Assembly (NCBI GenBank): GCA_020137815.1
Contig: CM035362.1
Location: forward strand, 460,605-524,604
DNA length: 64,000 nucleotides
Source: Hormiphora californensis
Taxonomy: Eukaryota > Ctenophora > Tentaculata > Cydippida > Pleurobrachiidae
Direction of reading: 5' to 3'
The notes below the pieces were generated by a model. It made no database searches. It was given only the letters and a program-made list of their open reading frames with translations, and was not told the origin of the DNA. The position numbers and the translations under genes are program-made. Below are positions 1 through 40,499 of this stretch, one piece after another. Every line of letters begins with the position of its first letter. Positions within the stretch are counted from its first letter, which is position 1.

Positions 1-250
1 AGGAAAATGTTTGCCTTGTTCGAAAAAAGGTTTGAACAAAACAAGAAAATGTCAAACTGTAACTTGGTATAATTGCTAGATATCAGTATTACCTGACTAA
101 CCTCTAAACCTCACTAACCTCACTAACAGCTCACCAACCTCTAAACCTCACTAACAGCTCACTAACCTCTAAACCTCAGTATTACCTCACTAACAGCTCA
201 CTAACCTCTAAACCGCAGTATTACCTCACTAACGGCTCCCTTCACTACAG

Positions 251-1136
251 GTTCATGGGTTGTGGAGGGAGCCTCGTGGCCAGTTTGTGAACTGAAAACA
301 TGCCCACCTCTTGGTGTTCCTGCTAATTCTACAGCCTCCTTCAATCACAATATCATGGACTGGGGTTGTGGGTCTAGTGTCAGGTATACCTTCTCTCATC
401 ACTCTGCTATACACACAACAATTGTTTCAGTAAATGCGGGACTTGTCTAACCCAGAACCCTCTCTCCCCAGTTACCCTATACCTAACCCTCCCTCTCTCC
501 CTGCAGTTACACATGTAATGAGGGGTATGTGCTGGTTGGTGGTGATGCTGAGAGGAACTGTACCAGTGGGGAGGTCTGGACGGGTGCTGAGGCTGTCTGT
601 CAGATTAAAAACTGTACCATGCTAGACAAACCAAGCAATGGTAGGTGTAGTTTTATCATGCCCTGTGTATTCACCTGGTACCAATGCAGTTATCACCTGG
701 TGAATCACCTGCATTAGCGAATTGCCTGGTGAAATTATAGTTTCATCATGCCACACACTACATACTACATGCGATGTCTACATGGAGATCACCGGTACAC
801 TAGCGTAGACGGAGACGGAAAGTGGAGAGTGGAGACTGAATTCAGTTTTCGTCTACGCTAGTGTTTCATCAGATTTCCAACACCCCCAGCCCCCCCCCCC
901 CCAACACTCAGACCAAATCACACAGTACCATTATAACCCCCCTACTTACAGGTGATATCAGTACGTTGGATAACCACTACGGAACTATTGTTGAGTTTAC
1001 CTGTGATGAGTGTTATGAGTTCCCACCTGAACAAGTTGATCCCAACACACTAACTGTAAACTCGGTTAGTAATATATGCTTGATTTAGTCGAGTATGAGG
1101 ATCTGTTTCTGTCTCTGTCTTTGTTTCTTTTTTATA

Positions 1137-1187
<51 letters not shown>

Positions 1188-2367
1188 CAGATCACATTGC
1201 TGTTGCTGCGAGCGATTTTTATCGCTCTGATCGTTATCTCTGCTTGCAATTGTTTCACCGTTCGAGGATCACCGTAACATCATGATGGAGTGGAATCCCA
1301 AAGACCCTGCCCCTGACAAAGTTACGAAGCTGTATAACATGATTCGTAACAACACATCGCCTGGTTCAATGAATAAGTTTACTCCAGATGAGCTGCACGA
1401 TCTGATAGGTAGAGGAATGCCTATTCCTGATATCAGTATTGAAACATTTAATGGGAGGAAGTACATGAAGAACAACCTAGCGTATTTTCTGGCGGAGTCA
1501 TGCAATCTACTTTTTGATCTTGCATTCCCCCTGGGGAGTAGGAGACCGTCAACTTCCAGTGTTGATGGGGAGGACGAGAGGAACAGCCTACAGAAGGAGC
1601 TGGCTGATACCCACCGTAGGATAATTGATCTTCAAGATCAAGTTATCCAACTGAAAGATGAAATTCGAAATGTTGAGTCTGCAGCTTTGACTAAGACTGT
1701 ACAGCGTGACCTGAAGAGCTATTCAGCTATCTTGACGCAGAACTGTAGTGCCGCACTAGCTCCGATGAAAATCCAGGAAGCCGTCAGTAAAGCATCAGTC
1801 CCAAGAGCTGACCAAGAGGACCGCTCCAAGAATCTGATGATTTTTGGGCTGCCTGAGGAACCTGCTGGAGGTGCTGTGGATGCCACGGTGACGTCTCTGT
1901 TAGAGGAACTGAACGAGAAGCCACTTCTGGACAGCTGTATCAGGTTGGGATCTAAAGTTGAGGGTAAGGTTAGGCCTGTTAAAGTGACATTGCAGTCTAG
2001 AGACAGTCTCCTTGTTCTTTTGAGAAAGGCGTGTGAGTTGAGAAAGTCTGGCAGTTATAGCCGTGTTTATATCGAGCCTGACAGGAGTTTTGAAGAGAGG
2101 GTTGAAAGGAGGAAATCCATTAAAACTCTTATCGAACTGAGACACGAGCACCCAGAGAGAAAGTATATTTTGAGAAAAGGTGTGATAGAGTGCATCTAGA
2201 ACTCACCAAATTTTGCCCCACAAGCTTGTGGAGATCATCTTCCTGTTTTAAATGTCTATCTTTACGAGTATCGATCTCTTCGCACGGGGCAGGACTCAGT
2301 ATGTTTAATATTTATTTATTTTCATTGCTGTATTGTCCACCATTAAATTTTCCAGCCAGCCAGCCAG

Positions 2368-2431
<64 letters not shown>

Positions 2432-5400
2432 CTCTCTCTCCCCTCTCTCCACTCTAATCCGCCCTCTCCCTAGACCTACCCCCGATACCACATCCTGAAC
2501 TGTGAAGCTACTGGCAACTGGAATGGAAGTGAACCGTACTGCAAAAAGAGGGTTTGTCCTCGACCCGCTAGTCCTAATAACGGCAGGCTGGAATGGGTAA
2601 ATGGCTTTGGGTGTGGAGATGTCGTGACATACGAGTGTGATACAGGTGAGAAACAACTTACCTTGACCCTCTCTCAAAAAGGGTTTGAACAAGAAAACCA
2701 CTTGGTTATTTTTGTCAGTGTGATAAAAACCATTTGTTTTATTTAAACCCGCCGAGGAAAGAGAGATAGTCGAGCAAGCTGTAAGAAACCACACTGTTAG
2801 CTGGAACTTATCTAGTATCTAAAACTCTTATCCCCCTCGCCAGGTTTTTACTTGTCCAGTGACGACACCAGTAGAACATGCCAACCAGATGGGCAATGGT
2901 CGGGAGAGGCTCCTACCTGTAAAGTCAAAACATGCAAAGATCTCGAAGGTACATGAATCTAGCATATAATTCTCCCTCCCCTATTTCATAGTTAAATATA
3001 ACTCCTTGTCTTATTTTAATATCAGTTCCCAACCTTCGACCAGTCACCACTCATCTCGAGTAATTATATCCGTCCATAATTCTCCATTACTAGCCCCCAC
3101 CCAATTAATTAATAACATGTTCTCCCTATCTACCATTCTTCATTACCAGATGTTCCGGATGGAAGTTATGATAAGCGTGACAAGTACACAGTAGATGAGA
3201 CAATAGAGATAGAATGTGACAGATGTTACCAGATCGAGGCTGGCAGGGATCGAGAAACAATGCTATGCAAGGATACGTGAGTTAACAGTTAACTGATGAG
3301 TGATGAAACCATCAATTATATAGTAAAATGTTCCAGTATATTGTAACGTGTAATACCCCACTTTCTCACGCGTTACTCACGCGTTACTCACGCGTTACCT
3401 CTCACACAGGGAGCCAGACAACTTCTCGAGCACAATGAAGTATGGGGAGTGGAATCCAGCCGAGATGCCCACGTGTAAGGCCATCATGTGTACAGCTCCC
3501 CCTAAACCCGAACACGGGAGGTGGGAGAGTAGCAGGGGTGATCTGGCTGATAACTTCTGTTTGCAGAGACTCACATTGAAATGTGATGAGGGATACAGAG
3601 TTAGCGGTGAGTTACACAAGGATTACCGAGATATTTAGGGGTTTAGACTTAAGATCTAACCATCCTTTACCGGGACGCGGTGAAATAGGGTCGAGTGAGG
3701 CACGACTTTAGACTCGGTACACCCAAACATTCAAAACAATAAATACAGAGATATTTAACCATATGTTTCCAACCCCAGACATTGCCACGGTACAATGCAA
3801 GGAGAGTGGTATGTGGAACCCCACTACATTCCCAACCTGTGTAAAGGTGTGCTGTGACGTGCCTGAACCGGTCCGGGGTGGACAATGGGAGGCACTAAGT
3901 GATGATTATTGTTATGGTGCTGAAGTGAAGTTTACCTGCAATCAGTAAGTTATACATGTTCTTACATAAAATCAGTAAGTCACATGTAGTCTCAATTCTC
4001 ATAAAACCAGTTAGTCAGGGAGCACTGCTCCCGGAGCAGTGGTAAGTGGATACGAGAGATGGAGGGTATAATGACCTAGGTGCATCAATTAGTTAGCGAG
4101 CAGGAATCATACATCTCCTCTTAACCCCAACACATCTTTCTTAACACAGTAACAGAACCTAACACATCTCCCTGTAGCTGCTACCACATGGACCAGTCCC
4201 ACCACGCCCAGACTCACTACACATGTGGAGTGGACGGTGCGGGTCAGGGATCGTGGAGTTATGGGTATGACCTGCCCTACTGCTCACCAGTTTCCTGCGA
4301 ATGGATCAGCTCAGACCATAGTAAGTTGACCTAAACCCCATTTCCCCAACACTAAAACCGAACTTAACCCCCCCCCCCCGACCTAACCCCGACTTTAACC
4401 CCCCCCCCCCCCCGACCTAACCCCCAACTTTAACTCCCTCAGCTACCTTTACTATTGAGACGGCTGGCCTCGTCAGGATGGGATGTGGGGAGAGTAGGCT
4501 ATACTCCTGCCGAGAAGGGTAAGAGATCCAGATCTAGATTTATATAAGCCACAGTAATTTAGATTTTGTACGATTAACACAATATAATAAGCGCCTCGCT
4601 CCATCCATGCCAACGTCTTAGTTAACTAAATTATCCCACGTTCCTAAGAAACGTCTTTTACATACAAGTACAAACGTCTAATAGTGATCTAACATTACTA
4701 TTTAACATGGTGCTGTGTTGCAGGTACACAATGGCTGGTGGTCAGGAGATGATAACATGTGGAAAGAACGGAGAGTGGGACGGTACCCCTCTGGAGTGTG
4801 AAGAGCAGTCTTGCGACGGAACTCTCTTGTAAGTTGTTATAGTCTGTATCTTTCTTTTCTCTCATTTTATCTCTCTTTCTCTCTTTCTTTCTCTCTTTCT
4901 TTCTCTCTCTCTTCTCTCTCAATATCTTTCTCTCTCTTCTTTCTCTCTGTATTTCTCTCCCTAATTCCTCTCCTCTCACCTATCTAGGGAGATCGAACAC
5001 GGTGACTATACCATATGGGATAGTGAGTATATGGATCTGGTATCGCATGAGGCAACCTACCCATCGGGAGCCTCTGTATTTGAATACACATGCGAGGTTT
5101 GTTTGTTTGTTTGTTTGTCTGTTTGTCTGTTTGTTTGTTTGTTTGTTTGTTTGTTTGTTTGTTTGTTTGTTTGTTTGTTTGTTTGTTTGTTTGTTTGTTT
5201 GTTTGTTTGTTTGTTTGTTTGTTTGTTTGTTTGTTTGTTTGTTTGTTTGTTTGTTTGTTTGTTAGTTTGTTTGTTTGTTTGTTTGTTTGTTTGTTTGTTT
5301 GGTTGAACATTCTCTAACCCCCCCTAACAGGATGGATACGAAAAAACTCATTACAACATGCCAGAGTGTAAACATGGAGAGTGGACTTACACCGCGCCCC

Positions 5401-8369
5401 GGTGTGTGGTAATGAAGTGTCCCCCGGCCCCCGTGATTGGAGCTGGTACTAGGACATCCACTGGACAGAGACACGGTGATATCGCTACCTACACTTGCGA
5501 TCCGTACGTATACTGGAATGTTATATCCTCTCGACAAGTGATGAAGAGACCCAGTCCCCCCTCTGCTATCCATCTCCATTGTAGATCTCCTAGGTCAACA
5601 TCCCTCCAAGTCCAACTCCCCCCTCCCCCTCAGGTGTTACCAGTTGAACACCCTGGTCAATACCCTGACGTGCGATGATGGAAAATGGATCTCCACGGAT
5701 GACGAGGTTGACGAGAAGCGATGTGAGAAGATCACATGTATCACCCCATCCTTCCCTGCCACCTTCAAGGACGACCACTTCGATCCTAGAAAGGTAGGCA
5801 TGCCCATATATGGTAGTGATCCAAATACTAATGCCCATGATATGTGGTGGTGAAAGGTGATCAAAATACCAATAGTTACCCCCATGCCCCCCCCAGTCGG
5901 AATACAGTATTCCAGCTGGGGGGATGTGTATAACAAACGAAATTTTTGCGAGTGAAATACCTTGCAAGTCAAATTTTTCCTAAAAAACGGGGCTCCAAGT
6001 TCACTCTCAAACTTTTTCATAGGGGGAATACTCCTGTGGTGAAAAGGTGCTGTACGAGTGTAAGGACGGATATAAACTAAACGGAAACAGCGAACTCATC
6101 TGCGGAGAGGACGGAAGGTATAACGACTGATTCATATTTTGATCTTTCCAAATCCTGATGAAAAAAGCTCACTTTTTTAGTCTAGTAGCTAGTAAACAGT
6201 AAATTACACTGTAGTTGTTGAAAGTTTGACAATTTCACCTGGAAGGATTCTCTGTTGTAAGGCGACCCTGACCAACACCGACTACCCCCCCCCCCTCTCT
6301 CTAGGTGGTCCTCCGAAGCTCCCATCTGCTCGAAAACGGACTGCGAGTCTCTCAACAAGCCTGAAAATGGAGCCATTTCTTTCGATGAAAAGAACGGACA
6401 GGATATAGCTGAATTCACTTGTGACGAAGGTAGGTGACGTAGATGTTATCAGTTGACAGTTACCATAGTTACCAAACTTGTTACCATGGTAACCACACAC
6501 ATGTTACTATGGTAACCACACATATTGCCATGGTTACCATACATGTTACCATGGTAACCACACATATTACCACACATGTTACCATGGTTACCACCCAGGT
6601 TACCGGTTATCTGCTGGGTCTAGCCAGAGTGATGTGATCAAGTCCACGACTCTGATATGTGACAAGGGACAATGGATAGGAACTGTACCAGTGTGTGCTC
6701 TTGAGGTTAGTAAATCATCCGGAAACAAAACATTACATCACTAGTTACCATGGTTACATCACTACTCACCATGTTTACACCACTAGTTACCATGGTTACA
6801 TCACTACTCACCATGTTTACACCACTAGTTACCATGGTTACATCACTAGTTACCATGGTTACATCACCACTAATCCCCCTCTCTCTCCCTAGGTTTGTGG
6901 TGACCCCGGCGAGCCTGAGTTCAGTAGCCGGACGGTCCGTAACGCCTACAGTACACCCTTCAGCTTCGACAGTACCGTCACCTATATCTGTGATAGTGGA
7001 TACCAGGTCATGGGCAAGACGGTCCTGACTTGCAAATCCAACGGACTATGGGATCACGAAGCGCCCAAGTGTATCTGTAAGTTTCTAATCAGAATGTTAT
7101 CAGAATTTATCCACCTTTCTTTTCCCAGTAACCATAGTTACACAGCTAGTTACCATGGTTATACCACTAGTTACCATGGTAAAACCACTAGTTACCATGG
7201 TTACACCACTAATCCTCCCACCAGGCTCAGAGTGTCCTCCCCTGCCGCCAATAGCCCATGGCCGTCTGGATTTCCCCCTGAAGCACACCTACGACTCGCG
7301 TATCCGGTACAGCTGCGATAAGGGTTATGAGATGGTGGAGGGATCGGGAACCACGGTTAGGAGGTGTCGGGAGGATGGAACTTGGAGTGGGAAGGAACCT
7401 CAATGTGAACGTGAGTTATCACTCTTAGGGTACAGCGAGGGGAAAATCTCCCTCGTCGTGCCCTTAAAATAGCTCTAAACTAGAACTCCCTTTTCGCCAA
7501 ACTCCCTCACTCCCTTTTCACCACCCCCTATCTGTGTAGGTGTTGAGTGTGTCAGCGCTATGATACCTGATGGTGGTGTGCAGGTCGAGATACCTGGTTC
7601 TAGTTCTTCTTCTGGTAGAAGGAAGTTTAACGACACTATCAAGGTACACGATAAGTTATCTGCAGGTGACCTATGTTACCATGGTTACCATGTATTCCCC
7701 ATGGTTACCACATGTTACCACGGTTACCACATGTTACCACATGTTACCATAGTTACCACATGGTTACCATCATGGTTACCACATTCCAACATTTCAGGTT
7801 GAGTGTCCCGTTGTCAAGCAGACCTGGGTACAGACCTGTTCCTGGGATGGACAGTGGACGGTTGGCGGTGCACCGACACCCCTACCCAGTGACTGCTCAT
7901 GTAAGTTGTTCAGAGAAACATGTGCATGGCTCACATCGCATTATAATTTGGGTTATTACTGTGAGGGTTCGATAGATCAAGCTGCCTATTTAGTACTTAC
8001 CCCTTCCCCTAACCCCCCTGCAGATTGTAGAAAGGTAGAAACCCCTGCTAACCCACCTCTTCCCCCCTCTAGATTGTAGAAACCCCTAACCCACCCTCCC
8101 CCTAACCCACCCTCCCCTAACCCACCCTCCCCTGCAGATTGTAGAGAGGTAGAAACCCCTAACCCACCCTCCCCTAACCCACCCTACCCTAACCCACCCT
8201 CCCCTAACCCAATCCCCCTGCAGATTGTAGAGAGGTAGAAAAGGTGAGGATGGAGGAAGAGGTAGTGCACATCGAGGAGACCTGTTACGGTGGGAGATGT
8301 GATCAGGGGAGAGACGAGGTGAGACAGGTAGAAAAGAAATACATCGCTATAGACTGTAGCAGCAACTAA
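251..8369 (+). CDS. Secreted multi-sushi (CCP) protein, 3' part of a large gene; 5' end outside window
   Basis: Spliced gene with 22 visible exons: 251-383, 507-640, 952-1064, 2474-2645, 2844-2948, 3150-3276, 3410-3606, 3779-3944, 4178-4320, 4443-4518, 4724-4828, 4988-5096, 5331-5503, 5634-5793, 6023-6117, 6305-6429, 6599-6705, 6893-7076, 7225-7410, 7540-7643, 7798-7900, 8224-8369. Frame stays open across every junction and ends at a TAA. The product is a string of about 14 sushi modules, each with four cysteines and the usual G-x-W near the last pair (for example GEWNPAEMPTC and GTWSGKEPQC). Sushi chains in animals act in extracellular recognition and adhesion; the ligand here is unknown. 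The first exon starts mid-codon, so signal peptide and N-terminal domains lie upstream. Its modules resemble those of the next gene (compare PRYHILNCEATGNWNG here with PRFNWLGCEASGNWNG at about 30.7 kb), so the two are tandem paralogues. It ends in the cysteine tail described separately. Confidence 0.85.
796..865. repeat. Short hairpin element in intron
   Basis: The sequence ACACTAGCGTAGACG at about 797 recurs as its reverse complement at about 849-863. This gives a roughly 70-bp stem-loop between exons 507-640 and 952-1064. It looks like a tiny MITE-type insertion, but no target duplication is clear. Confidence 0.5.
1141..1183. repeat. (CT)n microsatellite, left flank of the retrotransposon insertion
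   Basis: A run of about 20 CT dinucleotides directly abuts the start of the ORF1-bearing insertion. A second CT run lies on its far side at 2370-2430. Confidence 0.85.
1184..2370 (+). mobile_element. ORF1-only non-LTR retrotransposon-like insertion in a gene 1 intron
   Basis: About 1.2 kb between two CT microsatellites, inserted between sushi exons 952-1064 and 2474-2645. It holds roughly 100 bp of leader, one intact ORF1-type reading frame (1282-2199) and a short trailer ending near CCAGCCAGCCAGCCAGTCA. I see no reverse transcriptase or endonuclease frame. Most LINE insertions keep the 3' end, so a full ORF1 without ORF2 suggests either an internally deleted LINE or an ORF1-only non-autonomous family comparable in layout to mammalian HAL1. 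Boundaries are approximate. Confidence 0.6.
1282..2199 (+). CDS. LINE ORF1p-like protein (305 aa): coiled coil plus RNA-binding C-terminal region
   Basis: An uninterrupted 305-codon frame, unlike the short sushi exons around it. Residues about 98-140 are heptad-like and charged (LQKELADTHRRIIDLQDQV), typical of a trimerising coiled coil. Residues about 180-305 begin with EDRSKNLMIFGLPEE, then a long basic stretch and a final RKYILRKGVIECI. This arrangement is common in ORF1 proteins of CR1/L2-type elements in invertebrates, where it acts as a nucleic-acid chaperone in the retrotransposition particle. Two ATGs start the frame; I use the first. No zinc-knuckle motif (C-x2-C-x4-H-x4-C) is present. 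The intact frame implies recent insertion. The family is recognised by pattern only; a host gene captured by an intron is less likely. Confidence 0.65.
   Translation: MMEWNPKDPAPDKVTKLYNMIRNNTSPGSMNKFTPDELHDLIGRGMPIPDISIETFNGRKYMKNNLAYFLAESCNLLFDLAFPLGSRRPSTSSVDGEDERNSLQKELADTHRRIIDLQDQVIQLKDEIRNVESAALTKTVQRDLKSYSAILTQNCSAALAPMKIQEAVSKASVPRADQEDRSKNLMIFGLPEEPAGGAVDATVTSLLEELNEKPLLDSCIRLGSKVEGKVRPVKVTLQSRDSLLVLLRKACELRKSGSYSRVYIEPDRSFEERVERRKSIKTLIELRHEHPERKYILRKGVIECI
2370..2430. repeat. (CT)n microsatellite, right flank of the insertion
   Basis: About 30 CT units followed by C/T-rich sequence that also serves as polypyrimidine tract for the acceptor at 2474. Confidence 0.85.
5097..5301. repeat. 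(GTTT)n tetranucleotide array starting at a splice donor
   Basis: About 50 GTTT units begin exactly at the 5' splice site of exon 4988-5096, so each unit (GTTTGT) is itself a weak donor. It accounts for the long low-complexity frames on both strands here, which are not genes. Confidence 0.9.
6473..6596. repeat. Intronic minisatellite built on GTTACCATGGTAAC
   Basis: Six or so copies of the self-complementary core GTTACCATGGTAAC with ACACA linkers, between exons 6305-6429 and 6599-6705. It runs directly into the acceptor. Confidence 0.85.
6737..6868. repeat. Intronic minisatellite, TTACCATGGTTACATCACTA units
   Basis: About six units of roughly 20 bp carrying CCATGG, filling most of the intron between exons 6599-6705 and 6893-7076. 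Confidence 0.85.
7132..7212. repeat. Intronic minisatellite, ACCACTAGTTACCATGGTTA units
   Basis: Four units of the same CCATGG-cored family in the intron before exon 7225-7410. Confidence 0.8.
7672..7785. repeat. Intronic minisatellite with CCATGG/TTACCACATG units
   Basis: Irregular copies of the same family between exons 7540-7643 and 7798-7900. Confidence 0.75.
8009..8235 (+). repeat. Tandem duplication spanning the acceptor of the last exon of gene 1
   Basis: The segment CCCCTGCAG|ATTGTAGAGAGGTAGAAA, meaning acceptor plus exon start, occurs about four times (near 8018, 8068, 8134 and 8217), separated by CCCTAACCCACC units. Only the last copy continues into the open terminal exon; the earlier ones run into ACCCCTAACCC. 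Three of the four keep an AG acceptor. Confidence 0.8.
8224..8369 (+). other. C-terminal cysteine module of gene 1
   Basis: The last exon encodes a tail whose cysteines are spaced C-x2-C-x18-C-x4-C-x18-C, ending IDCSSN-stop. The first cysteine comes from the previous exon. The same spacing ends gene 2 (37514-38325), with different residues in between. I do not recognise it as a named domain. Confidence 0.75.
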
Positions 8370-9692
8370 TTTGAACATACGTTTTATTTAAAATTCAGAG
8401 ACTTTATATAAGATACACACCAGATTTGAGCAGATATAATTATACATACACAGAGATAATTGAGACACGATATTATTATTTTTTTTAATTAATTTATGAA
8501 GCAATTTATATGATCTCTTATATATGATTTAATAATATTTTTATCTCTTTTACACTAATCAAAAGCGTATATCCTATTTATGACATTTGTCGCAGACAGA
8601 TTGTCAAGCGACGCAACAGAAGAGTAAACAATACCACTAACATATCCTCCTCGATATAGCTTTTTTAGTATGTTACTATGGTTACTAGTTATCATTACCA
8701 TGGTTACTCCTGTGGTTACTAGTAGTTCTACTACCACGGAACAGTCAAAACAAGGTACCGTTGCGAAACAAAACGAGTTGGGCCGTTCAACAGAACCATG
8801 ATCTCTATCAGCCTGTCCCTTCATTCTCTAGATTCTGATGTTATTCCACCATTCTCTTAGTCGCTAATGAGTACCATATTACCTTCCCTATCTTAACCCT
8901 CCCAACCTCTCCTAACCGATGATGCCTATAGCTCCAACTTCCCCTTTCTAACCCAACTACCTTATACCCAGACTACCGTATTACTGACATCCCTCTCTAA
9001 CTCCCTGGTACCCTATATGGTGAAATCCTGATGCCGTATGCTCGAGACCCCGTGACCGTTGAGGAAAAATGGTCAAAGGAAATTTATGTGTAACTCCACC
9101 TCAACGGTTGAGGACCGATATGGTCCCAATTCCATTGATCCCAACGTTTAAATAATCCATAAGTAACCTGTATTAGTGATTCCCTCGATTCTTTATGCGC
9201 AAACCGTATCTCAACTCAGTTGAGTACCAGACTACTGGACACCTACTATCTAACTTACGCTATCTGTTTTGACTAGTTGTAAAATTATTCGAAGATTGAT
9301 ATGCAGTGTGTGTGGTATTGTGTAATGAAGGGAAAGTGTTAGTGTATTGTACGGGGGTCGTTTGATCAATTGACCGTAAAAAAACGATCTTCAGGAGTAT
9401 TAAATGCAAGTATTCAGACTCGTCATATGTAAGTAGTTATCGCAGATTAGTTGATTGCAGTTTAAAGTTGCTAAGGACTCCTATTCGACAGACTACGACA
9501 GCTTTTATAATACTAATTTATTTTGGGCATAATTTCTTGACGAGGAACCCGTTTTAAAGGATTTTTCGAAATGATGTGGTCTAACTTTCGTGATCACCTA
9601 CATTTCTCTAACATTTAGTGTGATTCTCATTATACCCAATAACCCCTTACCGACCAATTAACCAATCAATTAACCGACCAATTAACAATGCA
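8370..9692. other. Intergenic region between the two sushi genes
   Basis: AT-rich 3' flank of gene 1, then about 1.2 kb in which I see no coding exon. A segment at about 9515-9640 (beginning GGGCATAAT, ending GTGTGATTCTCATT) is similar to 9828-9942 in the first intron of gene 2, an old local duplication flanking the promoter. Confidence 0.5.
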
Positions 9693-9745
9693 ATGTTATA
9701 TAGCTCTGTCAGATGTAAAGAAAGATATCACAGAGATCAGATATA
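9693..9745 (+). promoter_or_regulatory. Possible TATA-type core promoter and short 5' UTR of gene 2
   Basis: TTATATAGC at about 9697-9705 lies about 45 bp before the signal-peptide ATG at 9746. A start site about 30 bp downstream would leave a 5' UTR of only 15-20 nt. The TATA-like match is weak evidence on its own. Confidence 0.35.
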
Positions 9746-38325
<28,580 letters not shown>

Positions 38326-38627
38326 AGAGAGAGATGCTGAGAGAGACAATATATATACATCATAGAGACTTTATTTTGAGAAATTGAAGTTTTATATTTT
38401 ATACCCCAGACATGATTGTATATTACACACAATTATAAAAATATATATATTTGATGAGCTGATTTCTATTATTAATATTATAACTTAAATGATGAAATTA
38501 ATTTAATTTATACGACTTTTAAACCTTTTTAGCCAAATAATTTTGTTTTGCATTTAATTAACTAGCAAAACCGTACCCGCCCTACGGACGGGATAGAAAC
38601 ACAGCGCATTATATCGTAACTTTTATC

Positions 38628-38676
<49 letters not shown>

Positions 38677-38695
38677 CTTTCTTTCTCTTTCTCTT

Positions 38696-38774
<79 letters not shown>

Positions 38775-39076
38775 TTCTCTCTTTCTGGTTCGTTCTCTCG
38801 GTGTATCTTTCTCTCCTGATGCAGTCCTGATGGAGATCACATCACGCACAGTGCACTTCTGGGTGCTATGTGAGAACTGATCCTCAGTAGGATAGGGGAG
38901 GGATGGATGATGTGATATTGTGATACGTCATGTACTCATGTGACGGGATATTTGCAACACTCAACATGCACTGGGACCTCCATACGTCATCATGGGGGTC
39001 ACCTATCGACTGTAGGCGGTAAATGTTAACCAGATCTGAGAGAAAACGTACGTGCAAAACCACGTTTTTGTCCATA
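38326..39076. other. 3' flank of gene 2 with a long CT microsatellite
   Basis: AT-rich 3' region, then (CT)n at 38628-38790 broken by TTTCTTTCTTT. No coding signal seen. Confidence 0.5.
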
Positions 39077-40499
39077 ACTCAGTCATTTCAATTAATATGT
39101 CGTGATTACTGTTTAATAGCCCAACTGGTCATTCCGAAAAATCAGATACAAACACATTAATGTGCCGCACTGTATATGAGTTACTCCAACCCTCCAGTTT
39201 CAATGCTTGTTTAACGAAGGAAGTAACCAAGCGATCCACTGGATTCGATATATCTAGGCGCATATCATATTGCCACAGTACTGATGTATTTGCACTATCT
39301 TTATATCGGATATCTCGAACAGCAACAATCCTTGTATTTAAACAGGGTTCTTGCTTTCTAACCAGTTAGGCGTATTAAACAGGGCACATGTTATCTGCAG
39401 CGCTCACATATCATGATAATGAACTACATTAGCCGTAGTATTATGCACTATGCTGCAGGGACATCACACACACACATCACCCACACACATGATATTGATC
39501 AAGCCTGAACAACAGGTTATTGAATCAATCGACCGTTCAACGGTACGAGGTGCCATCACTGATTCGTGCAGTTGATCCGAGGATCACGAATTCAATTAAT
39601 ATGTCGTGATTACTGTTTAATAGCCCAACTGGTCATTCCGAAAAATCAGATACAAACACATTAATGTGCCGCACTGTATATGAGTTACTCCAACCCTCCA
39701 GTTTCAATGCTTGTTTAACGAAGGAAGTAACCAAGCGATCCACTGGATTCGATATATCTAGGCGCATATCATATTGCCACAGTACTGATGTATTTGTACT
39801 GATGTATTCGTGATCCTCGGATCAACTGCACGAATCAGTGATGGCACCTCGTACCGTTGAACGGTCGATTGATTCAATAACCTGTTGTTCAGGCTTGATC
39901 AATATCATGTGTGTGGGTGATGTGTGTGTGTGATGTCCCTGCAGCATAGTGCATAATACTACGGCTAATGTAGTTCATTATCATGATATGTGAGCGCTGC
40001 AGATAACATGTGCCCTGTTTAATACGCCTAACTGGTTAGAAAGCAAGAACCCTGTTTAAATACAAGGATTGTTGCTGTTCGAGATATCCGATATAAAGAT
40101 AGTGCAAATACATCAGTACTGTGGCAATATGATATGCGCCTAGATATATCGAATCCAGTGGATCGCTTGGTTACTTCCTTCGTTAAACAAGCATTGAAAC
40201 TGGAGGGTTGGAGTAACTCATATACAGTGCGGCACATTAATGTGTTTGTATCTGATTTTTCGGAATGACCAGTTGGGCTATTAAACAGTAATCACGACAT
40301 ATTAATTGAATTCGTGATCCTCGGATCAACTGCACGAATCAGTGATGGCACCTCGTACCGTTGAACGGTCGATTGATTCAATAACCTGTTGTTCAGGCTT
40401 GATCAATATCATGTGTGTGGGTGATGTGTGTGTGTGATGTCCCTGCAGCATAGTGCATAATACTACGGCTAATGTAGTTCATTATCACTCAGTCATTTC
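39077..40499. mobile_element. FB3: inverted array of a 504-bp unit with 13-bp target duplication
   Basis: ACTCAGTCATTTC flanks both sides (39077-39089 and 40487-40499). With blocks A, C and B, the order is A-C-B-A then B'-C'-A'-B', where primes are inverted. The left half is 1.4 turns of a 504-bp repeat ACB (TTCAATTAAT at 39087 and 39591); the right half is the same in reverse. The halves meet near 39796-39808 at a short TACTGATGTATT duplication. No transposase frame; the 69-codon frames on both strands are the same arm read twice. Confidence 0.8.

Noticed and set aside
5002-5317. Long overlapping frames on both strands reading repeated CLFV or NKQT
   Set aside because: They are translations of the (GTTT)n array, with no coding signal outside it.
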